DNA of 64,000 bases from Acidobacteriota bacterium (GCA_019242475.1 JAFAVK010000074.1:1-64000); one strand, 5' to 3'; positions 7,285-16,564 are shown, numbered from the stretch's first letter. Program-made: numbers and translations. The notes: generated by a model from the sequence alone, not told the origin.

Positions 7285-9252
7285 TCAGTTCGCGGCGCGC
7301 TCCTGCCCCTTCTCGCCCTTGCTGTCGAGCACGGAGCGCGCGACGGCCAGCGTGGCGAAGGCCCGCGGCGCCTCGCCGTCGAAGCCGCGCGCGAGGTCGG
7401 CCGCGCGTTGCAGCTCCTCGCGCGCCAGCTTCGTGAAGATGTCTGTGAGGTCGAACGACTGCACCGTGCTGCTCGACACCATCGTCATGTTCTTCGACTG
7501 GAAGCGCGTGCTGATGCGGCCGTCCTCGCCCGTATACTCCTTGGCGGCGTTCGCCGCCTTGACCACGTCGAGCATCACCTCCCACGCGCGCGGGCGGTCG
7601 AGGTCGTAGAGCTGCGTCGCGATGGCGACGAGCGCGCTCACGCGCTCCTTCGAAGCCGCGTCGATGCGCTCCTTCGCCTCGTGCAGTGCCTCGTCGAGGA
7701 GTTCGACGGCGCGGCCCGGCTCCTTCTTCGAGAGCAGCCGCGCGGCCTCGGTCAAAACCCACGCGCGCTGGATGCTCGTCAAAGTGTTCCCGCGCGCGAT
7801 CCTGAGCGCCTCGTCCGTGTTCTTCTCGTTGACGGCCGCGCGCGCCGCCTCCATGTCGATGTAGGCGCGCAGGCGCTGGCGCGTGTCCGTGTCCTCGATC
7901 TTGTTCAGGAACTCTTCGAGGCGCGAGTCCTTCTGCCGCAGGGCGTCGAAGGCGGCGTCCACGTAGACGGCGTCGCGCTCGTCGGCCGTCTTGGCGCGGT
8001 CGAGGCGCGCGAGCGTGTCGCCGACGCGGTCGCGGTTCGGGTCTTCGGGGACGAGCCCGCGCGTGAGCGCGTTGTTGGCGCCGGGCTGGCGCAGGCCGTC
8101 GGGCGTGTCGGGCGAGAGCGAAGCCTGCTTGGCGCGCAGCGCCGCCGACTTGTCCGGCGCGTACTGGTCGAAGAGCGGCAGCAGCCGCGTGATGACCATG
8201 TACCAGCCGGCGCGGCCCGCAGACGTTCGATCCTGTTCGGGCGCCGGCGTCGGGCGCATGAGGATCGCGGCCGCCGCGTTGAAGTAGACGGCGCGGAGCT
8301 GCGGCGGGACGTCGGCCGGCGGCTGGAACTGACCCTGCCCGTTCCCCCACGAGTTCGCGTTCGAGCCGGCGTCGGCCGAGAAGGTCATGTAGAGCGTCGG
8401 CGAGAAGAGGTAAGAGGCGAGCAGCGAGGCGGTGTTGGCGTCCGCCGCGGGGTTCGACGCGGCGCGGCCGGCCATCGCCGCGTAGCGCTCATCGGCCGCC
8501 TTCGCGTTCTGCGCGCGCAGCCGCGTCAGGAACTCAAGCCCGGGCGGCGTGACCCCGCCGAGCGCGGGGTCTGCGAACTGCGTCGCGCGCTCCACGTCGC
8601 CGTCCTGTAGAAGCTGGATGGCGAGGCGCAGGCGCTTGGCGACGGCGGGCGGCGTCTCCATCGGGTCGGGGCGCTGCTGCTCGGACTGCTGGTCGCCGCC
8701 CGCGTCGGCCGGCCGCTCGTTGGAGGTGGCGGCCGACTCCATCTCGCGCTTGCGCGCCTCGTCGAGCTTCGTCAAAAACTCTTCGCCGAGCGCGCGGTCG
8801 CGCTTGGCGGCGAGGCGGAGGACTTCCGTGCGCAGGCTCGGCGGGAGCTGGACGGAGGCGTAGCCGCGCTCGCGCTGCTGGCGCGCGCGGTCTTCGGCGA
8901 CGCGGCGGTCGGCCTCGGCGTCGGCCGCCTCGGCCTCGTCCCACGCGCGGCGGAAGAGCGTGACCGCCTTCTCGCGCTCGGTCTCCCAGAGGGCGTCGGC
9001 CGAGCGCGCCTGCACGCGCGCGCGCAGCGCGGGGTCGCGGAACATGCGCGCGTCGTCGGCGAGCGTGGAGACGAGCGAGATGGCGGTCGTGCGCCTGATC
9101 TCGGCCATCGGGTCGGCCGGCTCGGCGCCCGGCTTCTTCGCGGAAGCCTTCGCGGGCTTCGGCCTGGCGGCCGCCGGCTCCTGCGCGCCGGCTTGCAAGG
9201 GCGAGACGACGGTGCAAAGGGCGAGCGCCAGCAGCGAGACTCTTTTCGACAT
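7285..9252 (-). CDS. Large secreted helical-repeat protein, tandem paralogue 1
   Basis: The protein has 655 residues. The ATG at 9252 follows GGAGGT at good spacing. A signal peptide (SLLALALCTVVSPLQAGAQ) is followed by an alanine- and proline-rich linker. The remainder is almost entirely alpha-helical, with repeated A-x-x-L-x-x-A-R patterns such as ALRIARGNTLTSIQRAWVLTEAARLLSKKEPGRAVELLDEA in the second half, suggesting TPR- or HEAT-like solenoids. It is clearly homologous along its whole length to the neighbouring gene at 9382-11301: both have a DPMAE-(I/V)-RR start to the mature part, a LEDGD- or LQDGD-VERATQFADPAL segment, GLVPEDPNRDRV, and a C-terminal LARSVL motif. I do not recognise the family. 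A periplasmic scaffold role is possible. Confidence 0.7.
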   Translation of the reverse strand: MSKRVSLLALALCTVVSPLQAGAQEPAAARPKPAKASAKKPGAEPADPMAEIRRTTAISLVSTLADDARMFRDPALRARVQARSADALWETEREKAVTLFRRAWDEAEAADAEADRRVAEDRARQQRERGYASVQLPPSLRTEVLRLAAKRDRALGEEFLTKLDEARKREMESAATSNERPADAGGDQQSEQQRPDPMETPPAVAKRLRLAIQLLQDGDVERATQFADPALGGVTPPGLEFLTRLRAQNAKAADERYAAMAGRAASNPAADANTASLLASYLFSPTLYMTFSADAGSNANSWGNGQGQFQPPADVPPQLRAVYFNAAAAILMRPTPAPEQDRTSAGRAGWYMVITRLLPLFDQYAPDKSAALRAKQASLSPDTPDGLRQPGANNALTRGLVPEDPNRDRVGDTLARLDRAKTADERDAVYVDAAFDALRQKDSRLEEFLNKIEDTDTRQRLRAYIDMEAARAAVNEKNTDEALRIARGNTLTSIQRAWVLTEAARLLSKKEPGRAVELLDEALHEAKERIDAASKERVSALVAIATQLYDLDRPRAWEVMLDVVKAANAAKEYTGEDGRISTRFQSKNMTMVSSSTVQSFDLTDIFTKLAREELQRAADLARGFDGEAPRAFATLAVARSVLDSKGEKGQERAAN

Positions 9253-9279
9253 CGATGACCTCCGGGGCGACCGTCGGGG

Positions 9280-9360
9280 AATGATGAATGCTGAGTGATG
9301 AGTGATGAATAAAGGGCAAGCCGCTTCTTATTCATCACTCATCACTCAGCATTCATCATT
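9280..9360. repeat. Perfect 33-bp inverted repeat made of 7-bp units
   Basis: The arms at 9280-9312 and 9328-9360 are perfect reverse complements built from TGAGTGA/TGAATGC-type heptamers (right arm: TCATCAC, TCATCAC, TCAGCAT, TCATCAT). The loop is 15 nt. The structure lies between the two tandem paralogues, just downstream of the upstream copy's stop on the minus strand, and probably ends its transcript. Confidence 0.75.
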
Positions 9361-9381
9361 CCAAGGTCGTAAGTTCCAAAA

Positions 9382-11301
9382 TCAGTTCGACGCGATGCGC
9401 GCCTCTTTCTTGACGAGGACGGAGCGGGCGACGGCGAGCGTCGCCACCGAGCGTGGCGCCTCGGCCTTGAGCGAGCGAGCGAGCGCGGCGGCGCGGTCGA
9501 AGTCGTCGCGGGCGAGCGCGGCGAAGACGCCCGTCAGGTCGAACGCCTCGACGTTGTTGTTCTGCGTCATCGCGCCGCCGTCCTTGAACTCGACGCGGAC
9601 GGTGATGTCGCCGCCCTCGCCGCTGAAGTCCGAAAGGTCGTTGGCGGCCTTGACGACCTCCTGCATCGTCTCCCACGCGCGCGGCCGGTCGAGTTCCGTC
9701 AGCCGCGTGGCGACGGCGAGGAGCGCGCGCACGCGCTCGGGCGTGCGGTCGTCGAGCTTACGCGCCTCGGCCGCCGCCTCGTCGAGCGCTTCGGCGGCGC
9801 GGCCGGGCTGCTCCCTGGCGAAGAGGCGCGCGGCCTCGGTCAGGCCCCACACGCGCTGCACGCGCGTCAGCTCGTCGCCGTGCGAGAAGCGGAGCACGTC
9901 GTCCGGCTTCTTCGCGCGCACGGCCTCCTGCACCTGCCGGAAGGCCATGAACGAGAAGAGCTGCTTGCGCGTGTCCGGGTCTTCGATCTTGTTCGCCAGC
10001 TCGCGCGCACGCGCGGGGTCTGCTTCGAGCGCCGCCATCGCGGCGCGGAAGTAGACCAGGTCGCGCTCGTTGGAATTCTTGGCGCGGTCGAGCCGGTCGA
10101 GCGCGTCCTGCACGCGGTCGTGGTTCGGGTCTTCGGGGACGACGCCGCGCGTGAGCAGCTCGTTGTCGGGCTGGCGCGCGCGCTCGGGCGTGTCCTGCGC
10201 GAGCTGCGCCTGGCGCGCGCGCAGGGCCGCGGCGCGGTCGGGCGCGTAGCGGTCGAAGAGCGGGAGCATGCGCGTGACGACGACGTACGCGCCGGCACGC
10301 CCCGAAGAGGTGCGATCCTCTTCGACGGGCGGCACGGGCCGGAGCAGAATCTGCGAGGCCGCCCCGATGAACGCCTCGCGCAGGCGCGGGTCGAGGTCGT
10401 CGAACGGCGTGAAGGGGCCGAACTGCCGCGTGTGGCTGTTGCCGTCGGGGCGCACGGTGACGTAGAGGAGCGGCGTGAAGACGTAGGAGGAGAGCAGCGA
10501 GACGGTGTTGGCGTCGGAGAGCGGGTCGCCGGCCGCGCGCGTGACGAGCGCCAGGTAGCGCTGGTCGGCCGCCTCCCGGTTCTTCTTGTGCAGCGTGTTG
10601 AGGAAGTGCATCCCGAAGGTGTTGACCGGGTAGAGCACCGGGTCGGCGAACTGCGTGGCGCGCTCGGCGTCGCCGTCTTCGAGGAGTTGCTGCGCGAGGT
10701 TGAGCCGCTGCATCATCGGGCCGGGCGGGTTGTCGGGGTTGATGCGCTGCCCTTCGGTCTGCGCGGGCACCTGCGGGGAGGTCGTGGCGTTCGCCTCGTC
10801 CTTGCGCGCCTCGTCCAGCTTGGCGAGGAACTCTTCGCCGAGGTCGTGGTCGCGGCGCGAGGCGAGGATGACGACCTCGCGGCGCATGTTGAGCAGGCCG
10901 CGCGCGCCGGCCGCGCCCTGCGCGATCTCCCGGCGCTTGCGCTCTTCGTCGGAGAGGCTCGCGGTGTCGCGGTCGGCCGCCTCGGCCGCCTCCCAGGCGC
11001 GGCGGAAGAGCCCGCGCGCCTTCTCCTTGTCCGTCTCCCACAAGGCGTCTGCCGCACGCGCCTGCACGCGCGCGCGCAGGGCCGGCTCCGAGAAGGTGCG
11101 CGCCTCGTCGGCGAGCGCCGAGACGAGCGAGACGGCCGAAGCGCGGCGCACCTCGGCCATCGGGTCGGCCTCCTTCCCGGGACTCTTGGCTGCGGGCTTC
11201 TTCTGCGCGGCGGCCGGGGGCGGCGCCTGTGCGGAGGCTGCCGCCGGGGCCAGCGCCGAGACGCAGAGCGCGAAGGCCAGGAGGCGCGGGTGTCTGTCCA
11301 T
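9382..11301 (-). CDS. Large secreted helical-repeat protein, tandem paralogue 2
   Basis: The protein has 639 residues, with a signal peptide (LLAFALCVSALAPAAASAQ), a lysine- and proline-rich linker, and then the same helical body as its downstream neighbour. Shared landmarks include DPMAEVRRASAVSLVSALADE, DKEKARGLFRRAWEAAEAAD, GDAERATQFADPVLYP, a SSGRAGAYVVVTRMLPLFDRYAPD segment and RGVVPEDPNHDRV. The pair arose by tandem duplication and has diverged throughout. The presence of two exported copies suggests paired or differentially regulated roles. No catalytic motif is visible. The ribosome site is weak (AAGGACG). Confidence 0.7.
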   Translation of the reverse strand: MDRHPRLLAFALCVSALAPAAASAQAPPPAAAQKKPAAKSPGKEADPMAEVRRASAVSLVSALADEARTFSEPALRARVQARAADALWETDKEKARGLFRRAWEAAEAADRDTASLSDEERKRREIAQGAAGARGLLNMRREVVILASRRDHDLGEEFLAKLDEARKDEANATTSPQVPAQTEGQRINPDNPPGPMMQRLNLAQQLLEDGDAERATQFADPVLYPVNTFGMHFLNTLHKKNREAADQRYLALVTRAAGDPLSDANTVSLLSSYVFTPLLYVTVRPDGNSHTRQFGPFTPFDDLDPRLREAFIGAASQILLRPVPPVEEDRTSSGRAGAYVVVTRMLPLFDRYAPDRAAALRARQAQLAQDTPERARQPDNELLTRGVVPEDPNHDRVQDALDRLDRAKNSNERDLVYFRAAMAALEADPARARELANKIEDPDTRKQLFSFMAFRQVQEAVRAKKPDDVLRFSHGDELTRVQRVWGLTEAARLFAREQPGRAAEALDEAAAEARKLDDRTPERVRALLAVATRLTELDRPRAWETMQEVVKAANDLSDFSGEGGDITVRVEFKDGGAMTQNNNVEAFDLTGVFAALARDDFDRAAALARSLKAEAPRSVATLAVARSVLVKKEARIASN

Positions 11302-11379
11302 TTTTTTCGTCCTTAGTCCGGGGGCGTGAACCCTCGGTCGGGGTCGCGGTTCACGCCGGGCGTTAGCTGAAAGGTCTGG

Positions 11380-11420
11380 GACGCGCGCAGGCCCCCGGAT
11401 AGACGGCGGCCTGCGCGCGG
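11380..11420. terminator. GC-rich hairpin in the gap before the Nfu-like gene
   Basis: GCGCGCAGGC at about 11382 pairs with GCCTGCGCGC at about 11410 around a short loop. A second possible stem (CGTGAACC with GGTTCACG) sits at about 11326-11355. The 180-bp gap lies between the start of paralogue 2 and the stop of the Nfu-like gene, both on the minus strand. These hairpins probably end the Nfu-like transcript. Confidence 0.35.
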
Positions 11421-11481
11421 GCTGAGTTGGAGGGGTAAACGCCCCTGCTTCGGGGCCAGTTCCAAAAAACTGTTAGAGCGT

Positions 11482-12048
11482 TTAGACGGCGACGACTTCG
11501 ATGTCGGGGTCGATCTCCTGGCGGATGAGCCCTTCGATGCCGAGGAGCGTGCCCGAGAGCGAGCTGGGGCAACTACCGCAGGCGCCCTGGTAACGGATGG
11601 TGAGCGTCTTGTCGTTGAGCGAAAGTATTTCGAGCCAGCCGCCGTCCGAGGCGAGGTAGGGGCGCACCTTCTCGTCCAGAATCTCGTTGATGCGGGCGAG
11701 ACGCGGGTCGTCGCTCATGATGGCGCCGAGCGGGCCGCCGACGCCCGGCGGCTGCACCGCCGCGCCGCCGTTCGACGCGACCGACTCGGCCGCGCGGATG
11801 GGCACGGCGAGGCGCGGCAGGAGGTCGTCCCAGTCGGCCTCGTCCGTCTTCTCGACCGTGATCATCCTGTCCATGTAGAAGACCGACGAGACCTCGCCCA
11901 CGGCGAAGAGCGGGCCGGCCAGGGGGTCGCCGGCGGCCTCCGCCGCGCTGTGGAACGAGCGGGTCGTGCCGGCCGTCACCGGCTCCTTCAGGATGAACTT
12001 GACGGCGTTCGGGTTCGGCGTCTCTTCGATGTTGTCTATCTTCGGCAT
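11482..12048 (-). CDS. Nfu-type iron-sulfur cluster scaffold/carrier protein
   Basis: The protein has 188 residues and two domains. The N-terminal half (residues 1-85, beginning [17 protein letters not shown], with a later [11 protein letters not shown]) matches the Nfu N-terminal domain. The C-terminal half (about 115-188) is the NifU-like domain, with [15 protein letters not shown] and the cluster-binding CGSC in GACGSCPSS. Nfu proteins hold a [4Fe-4S] cluster between two subunits via this CxxC and deliver it to apo-proteins. The domain order matches the mitochondrial/NfuA-like type rather than nitrogenase NifU, which also carries an IscU domain. The gene stands alone. The nearby endonuclease III homologue is an Fe-S protein, but no operon links them. 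Confidence 0.92.
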   Translation of the reverse strand: MPKIDNIEETPNPNAVKFILKEPVTAGTTRSFHSAAEAAGDPLAGPLFAVGEVSSVFYMDRMITVEKTDEADWDDLLPRLAVPIRAAESVASNGGAAVQPPGVGGPLGAIMSDDPRLARINEILDEKVRPYLASDGGWLEILSLNDKTLTIRYQGACGSCPSSLSGTLLGIEGLIRQEIDPDIEVVAV

Positions 12049-12269
12049 CCGTTAACTCTCCGTAATGATAAAAAGGTCACTCAAATCAAAACGCGCCGCG
12101 GGCGAAGGCTTGTTGTCTGATTTTCGTCTGCGCCCATTATAACCCGATTCGCCGCCGCGCGCAGTCGCCGGCCGCGCGGCCCGCGCCCGGGCTAAATCGC
12201 GCTCCGGCTCGACTTCCGCGGGCGTCATTCATGGTGCCAATCCGTGTCTGCTGCCGGACAAAATTTAAT

Positions 12270-12298
12270 TTGTCAAAAGGGGAAAGTAGGCGTATAGT
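12270..12298 (+). promoter_or_regulatory. Strong sigma-70-type promoter
   Basis: TTGTCA (12270-12275) and TATAGT (12293-12298) are separated by exactly 17 bp, in an AT-rich patch (AAATTTAATT just upstream) of an otherwise GC-rich region. Transcription would start near 12305 and run into the hairpin structures at 12310-12388 and then toward bshA. Confidence 0.65.
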
Positions 12299-12304
12299 TC
12301 TGGC

Positions 12305-12388
12305 TCTCGCTTGTCCCCCCTTCGCAGGTGAGACAAGTTGAGACGAGAGGCAGACGGTAGCGAGGGCCGGCTGCCTCTCGGTATTTTT
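12305..12388 (+). ncRNA. Candidate small RNA or attenuator leader upstream of bshA
   Basis: Downstream of the promoter at 12270 lie two hairpins: CTTGTC/GACAAG (12310-12337), then a 10-bp stem CGAGAGGCAG/CTGCCTCTCG (12344-12380) followed at once by GTATTTTT. The latter has the form of an intrinsic terminator. The roughly 85-nt product has no open reading frame of note. It may be an independent small RNA, or a leader whose read-through controls bshA, which starts about 120 bp later. Nothing identifies a ligand or family. Confidence 0.45.
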
Positions 12389-12389
12389 A

Positions 12390-12502
12390 GAGCTGTTGGC
12401 CGTTAGCTGTTGGCTGTTAGCCCGACGCTTCCGGCCAACAGCTTTTCATTTGTTCGTGGGGTTTTGCTAAGCTAACAGCCAACAGCTAAAAGCTAACAGC
12501 TT
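12390..12502. repeat. Heptad-repeat inverted repeat upstream of bshA
   Basis: Left units (AGCTGTT, GGCCGTT, AGCTGTT, GGCTGTT, about 12391-12420) face right units (CTAACAG, CCAACAG, CTAAAAG, CTAACAG, about 12472-12500). A further partial copy, GGCCAACAGC, lies at about 12433. The right arm ends only a few bases before the bshA ATG and could overlap its ribosome-binding region, for which no clear Shine-Dalgarno sequence is otherwise seen. Confidence 0.65.
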
Positions 12503-12505
12503 CTT

Positions 12506-13651
12506 ATGAACATCGGAATCACAGTCTACCCGACCTACGGCGGGAGCGGCATCGTCGGCTCGGAGCTGGGGAAGGAGCTGGCCGAGCGCGGGCACACCGT
12601 GCACTTCATCTCGTCGGCGCTGCCGACCCGGCTCACGCAGCTCGGCGAGCGCGTGCGCTTCCACGAGGTCGAGATGATGTCGTACCCGCTCTTCGAGCAC
12701 CAGCCCTACACGCTCGCGCTCGCGACGAAGATGGCCGACGTGGCCGAGTCGGAAGACCTCGACCTGCTCCACGTCCACTACGCCATCCCGCACTCGATCA
12801 GCGCCATCCTCGCGCGCGAGTCTTTGAAGCCGCGGCGGACGCTGCCCGTCGTGACGACGCTGCACGGGACGGACATCACGCTCGTCGGCGCCGACCGTTC
12901 GTATTTGCCCATCACGCGCTACGGCATCGCGCAGTCGGACGGCGTCACCGCCGTCTCGCACTACCTCAAGCAGGCCACGGCCGAGACGTTCCAGTTCGAG
13001 CACATCGCCGTCATCCCCAACTTCATCTGCGCGACCGACTACAGCCGCAAGCCTAAAGAAGAGCTGCGCCGCGAGTTGTCTCCTGACGGCGAGCCCCTGC
13101 TCTGCCACGTCTCGAACTTCCGGCCCGTGAAGCGGCCCGTTGACTGCGTGGAGATTCTGGCGCGCGTGCGCGGGAAGGGCGTTAAGGCGCGGCTCGTGAT
13201 GGTGGGCGACGGGAGCGAGCGCGCGCGGGCCGAGCACCGCGCGCGCTGTCTGAAGGTGGAGCGCTACTGCTCGTTCGTCGGCAAGCAGCCGCGCATCACG
13301 GATTACCTCTCGGTCGCGGACGTGCTGCTCCTGCCTTCGGAGCAGGAGTCGTTCGGGCTCGCCGCGCTCGAAGCGCTGGCGTGCGAGGTGCCGGTCGTCG
13401 CCTCGCGCGTCGGCGGCGTCCCCGAAGTCGTGGACGACGGCGTGACGGGCTGCCTCGCGGAGGTCGGCGACGTGGAGAAGATGAGCGAGGACGCGGCGCG
13501 CCTGCTCTCGAATGAAGACACGCGCCGGGAGATGGGGCGGCGCGCGCGCGCGTCGGCCGTCGGCCGCTACAGCACAGACCTGGTCATCCCGCAGTACATC
13601 GAATTCTATGAGCGCGTCATCGCCGCGTCGAAAGAGAACCCCACGAAGTGA
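12506..13651 (+). CDS. bshA: N-acetyl-alpha-D-glucosaminyl L-malate synthase (BshA)
   Basis: The 381-residue protein is a GT4 glycosyltransferase. It opens [21 protein letters not shown], the BshA signature, and continues with [31 protein letters not shown] and [13 protein letters not shown]. The donor-binding half has SNFRPVKRP, the GDGSER loop, and the [22 protein letters not shown] motif with the conserved glutamates. BshA transfers GlcNAc from UDP-GlcNAc to L-malate, the first step of bacillithiol synthesis in the cytoplasm. The later-step genes bshB and bshC are not in the window. The stop overlaps the presumed start of nth. A small-RNA-like leader and repeat hairpin lie upstream. Confidence 0.93.
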   Translation: MNIGITVYPTYGGSGIVGSELGKELAERGHTVHFISSALPTRLTQLGERVRFHEVEMMSYPLFEHQPYTLALATKMADVAESEDLDLLHVHYAIPHSISAILARESLKPRRTLPVVTTLHGTDITLVGADRSYLPITRYGIAQSDGVTAVSHYLKQATAETFQFEHIAVIPNFICATDYSRKPKEELRRELSPDGEPLLCHVSNFRPVKRPVDCVEILARVRGKGVKARLVMVGDGSERARAEHRARCLKVERYCSFVGKQPRITDYLSVADVLLLPSEQESFGLAALEALACEVPVVASRVGGVPEVVDDGVTGCLAEVGDVEKMSEDAARLLSNEDTRREMGRRARASAVGRYSTDLVIPQYIEFYERVIAASKENPTK

Positions 13652-14360
13652 GGCCGCGCGCCCTTCGCCGGCGGTCGAAGAGTGGGTCGGGTCGGTCGCC
13701 GAGGAGAAGCCGGTCGGCTACATCGTCCAGAACCTTGAGCGCGCCTACGGCGTGCCCGAGAACAGGTGGACGGACTGGGACGTGCTCGACATGCTCGTCG
13801 CCGTCATCCTCTCGCAGGCGACGAGCGACGCCAACAGCGACCGCACCTACGACGCCCTCAAGAAAAGGTTCCCGACCTGGGACGCCGTCCTGCGCGCGCG
13901 CGAACAGACGCTCGTCGAGACCATCCGCCTCGGCGGGCTCGCCAACCAGAAGGCCGCGGTCATCCGCGAACTGCTCCGTCAAATCAAAGAGCGGCACGGC
14001 TCCTTCGACCTCTCTTTCCTGCGCGGGCTGCCGGCCGCGGAGGCCGTCGCCTACCTCGCCTCGTTCCGCGGCGTCGGCCCGAAGACGGCGGCCTGCACGC
14101 TCCTCTTCGCCTGCGCCACGGAAGTCTTCCCGCTCGACACGCACATCTTCCGCGTGCTGCGCCGCGTCGGCCTCATCCCCTTGAAGTGCACGGACGAGTT
14201 CGCGCACCGCGTGATGAACCGCCTCGTGCCCGCGGGCAAGTTCTACTCCTTCCACGTCAACCTCATCCGCCACGGCCGCCGGCTCTGCCGGCCGCGCGAC
14301 CCCGTCTGCGAGCGCTGCCCCGTCGTCGAGTACTGCGACTACGGGCAGAAAAATATTTGA
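13608..14360 (+). CDS. nth: Endonuclease III homologue (DNA glycosylase/AP lyase)
   Basis: The protein has about 250 residues. The helix-hairpin-helix FRGVGPKTAAC holds the catalytic-type lysine, and PLDTHIFRVLRRVGL supplies the catalytic aspartate. The C-terminus has a four-cysteine [4Fe-4S] loop, CRPRDPVCERCPVVEYC, with the exact C-x6-C-x2-C-x5-C spacing. The enzyme would excise oxidised pyrimidines and cleave the abasic site. The start is uncertain: the ATG at 13608 lies inside the end of bshA, and a GTG at 13752 would still leave the core intact but cut the first helices. No ribosome site stands out. Overlap with bshA implies co-transcription. Confidence 0.88.
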   Translation: MSASSPRRKRTPRSEAARPSPAVEEWVGSVAEEKPVGYIVQNLERAYGVPENRWTDWDVLDMLVAVILSQATSDANSDRTYDALKKRFPTWDAVLRAREQTLVETIRLGGLANQKAAVIRELLRQIKERHGSFDLSFLRGLPAAEAVAYLASFRGVGPKTAACTLLFACATEVFPLDTHIFRVLRRVGLIPLKCTDEFAHRVMNRLVPAGKFYSFHVNLIRHGRRLCRPRDPVCERCPVVEYCDYGQKNI

Positions 14361-14584
14361 GGAACGGGCCCGACGCCTGTGCAATCTCCCGCCCGCTGTC
14401 GAGAGCGTCGCATGCCCCGTCCCGCGGCGCCGCACTCACGACTGATAGTTTTAGAAATCATTCAGAGCGTTAACTGACGAGAGCGAGTCAGGGCGTTGAC
14501 GAATTGGGGCGGGGCTGTCTCTTCACGGGCGCCCCGCGTCCGCGTTTGAGGTGGCCCCGCCGCAGCGCGAAAGGAGAAGCGCAG

Positions 14585-16450
14585 ATGCACGACGTAAGAA
14601 TCGTTTACCTCGTCAGAGACGAGAAGCCCATCAAGGAGTCCCAGTTCTTGCCCGGTGCCGTGGGCGGGTGCCCCATCACCGGGGCGCGGGCCTCGACCGA
14701 GAAGGTTATGTACCCGCCGGTCTGGTTCGGGAGGATGTTCCCCCCGAGGCGGATGGAGGGCCTGAGCGAAGAGCAGTTGATGAAGATTGCCGGGTGCCTC
14801 ATCAAGTTGGGCAAATGTATGGACAACCCGGCGGCGTACTTCAACGTCCCCGAGAACAAGCCGGATGCGCCGGCCGGCGTCGTCGCCAACCCCCCGCAGC
14901 AGGAGTCCGACATCCCGGCGGGCTACACCTACCTCGGCCAGTTCATCGCGCACGAGGTTACTTTCGACGGCGTGGGCGCGAAGAGCCTGCCGCTCGTCGA
15001 GGAGCCCGAGAACATTCGCTCGCCGAGCCTCGACCTCGACAGCCTTTACGGGGCGGGGGCGGACGACGAGCCCCCGAAAGAACTTTACGAGCAGGGGCCG
15101 TACCCCGTGCGGCTGAAGGTCGGCTGGACGCAGCCCCCGCCCCCGACCGCCCCGACCGATTCGTCCAAGCGCAGCACGTTCCCCGAGTTCCAGAACGACC
15201 TGCCGCGCAAGGTGACGCGCGCCGGAGACGGCGACGAAAAGGAGAGGGGCGTGGCCCTCATCGGCGACGAGCGCAACGACGAGAACCTGCCGCTGGCGCA
15301 GACCCACGTCGCCTTCCTCAAGTTCCACAACCGCGTCGTCGAAGACCTCAAAGGCGGGCGCTATAAAGACTGCCCACCCCCGGCCTCCGAGGAGGAGCTG
15401 TTCAAGAGGGCGAGGGAGGAGGTCGTCAAGCACTTTCAGTGGATAGTCCTGAAGGACTACCTCCCGAGAATCGTGAACAAAGACCTGCTCAAGTCCCTGA
15501 CCCGGGAGCCCTCCTCCGACAAGTTCACCTTTAAGGATAAAAACGACCTCTTCATCCCGCTCGAATTCTCCGCCGCCGCCTTCCGCATCGGGCACAGCAT
15601 GGTGCGCCGGGAGTATCTGTGGAACCAGGAGCAAGGTAAGGTGAAGGTGTTTCAACTCTTCACCCAAACGAAACGGAGCGGCAACCTCGGCGGCTTCGAC
15701 CGCCTGAACAGCACGTGGGTCATCGACTGGAAGCGTTTCTACGACTTCACGCCGTTCGCCAGCGAGTACCCGCCCCCGTACGACCCGCCGCAGGTTTTCA
15801 ACAGGGCCGCGAAGATCGACACGGTCTTCGACCTCCATCTCGAAAAGATAACGGGCTTCCAAAACCTCCCGCAGCCCGGAGCGGCGAACGGCGCCGGAGA
15901 GAAGCCCGACGAAAAGAAGGCCGCGGACACTCTGTTCAACGGGGAGAAGGCGCTCCCCGCCCGCAACCTCCTGCGCGGCCTCGCGCTCGGCCTCCCGTGG
16001 GCCGAGGACGTGGCGGATGAGTTGCAAAAGAAGGAGCTGCTTACGGAGGAGGAGCGCCTGACGCCTGCGGAGTTAAGGGACGGGCCGCACGCGAAGCTGC
16101 TCGACGCCGAGGCATTCGATAAGAAGACGCCGCTCTGGTTCTACGTCTTGAGGGAGGCCGCGGCGCAGGAGGCCAAGGTGCCGGAGAACCACGGCCGGCT
16201 CGGGCCGGTCGGCGGGCGCATCGTCGCCGAGACGCTCATCGGGCTCATCCGCCACAGCACCTACTCGATCCTCCAGCGGGTCGAGGGGGAGGAGTCCGAG
16301 TGGGAGCTTTCCGACTGGCGCCCGGCGTACGGCCGCGTCCGGGACGTGCCGGAGGGGGTGAAGTTCGAGATGGTAGACCTGCTCCGCGCCGCCGACGTGG
16401 TCGATCCGATGGGCAAGTTCAACTATCAGACCGTCCATCCCCGGCCCTGA
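14585..16450 (+). CDS. Animal-type haem peroxidase superfamily protein
   Basis: The 621-residue protein starts at the ATG at 14585, preceded by AAGGAG. It has no signal peptide, so it is probably cytoplasmic. Peroxidase-cyclooxygenase superfamily landmarks are present: YTYLGQFIAHEVTFD near residue 115 (distal histidine region), LPLAQTHVAFLKFHNRVV near 240, and FSAAAFRIGHSMVRREY near 330, where the GHS histidine is the usual proximal haem ligand. Bacterial members of this superfamily oxidise small substrates or tyrosines with hydrogen peroxide. It is followed by a small unknown gene and a lanthionine-synthetase-like kinase. The grouping suggests that the peroxidase modifies, or works with, those products. 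Confidence 0.85.
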   Translation: MHDVRIVYLVRDEKPIKESQFLPGAVGGCPITGARASTEKVMYPPVWFGRMFPPRRMEGLSEEQLMKIAGCLIKLGKCMDNPAAYFNVPENKPDAPAGVVANPPQQESDIPAGYTYLGQFIAHEVTFDGVGAKSLPLVEEPENIRSPSLDLDSLYGAGADDEPPKELYEQGPYPVRLKVGWTQPPPPTAPTDSSKRSTFPEFQNDLPRKVTRAGDGDEKERGVALIGDERNDENLPLAQTHVAFLKFHNRVVEDLKGGRYKDCPPPASEEELFKRAREEVVKHFQWIVLKDYLPRIVNKDLLKSLTREPSSDKFTFKDKNDLFIPLEFSAAAFRIGHSMVRREYLWNQEQGKVKVFQLFTQTKRSGNLGGFDRLNSTWVIDWKRFYDFTPFASEYPPPYDPPQVFNRAAKIDTVFDLHLEKITGFQNLPQPGAANGAGEKPDEKKAADTLFNGEKALPARNLLRGLALGLPWAEDVADELQKKELLTEEERLTPAELRDGPHAKLLDAEAFDKKTPLWFYVLREAAAQEAKVPENHGRLGPVGGRIVAETLIGLIRHSTYSILQRVEGEESEWELSDWRPAYGRVRDVPEGVKFEMVDLLRAADVVDPMGKFNYQTVHPRP

Positions 16451-16564
16451 TATGTTCCGCCGCGGAGTCGGAACCCGCGGCCAACCCGACCGCGACGCCG
16501 CCCCGCGGACGCGTCACGGCCTTCGCAAAACGCTCCGCGCGAGCACGCCGAGGAGGCACAACCG

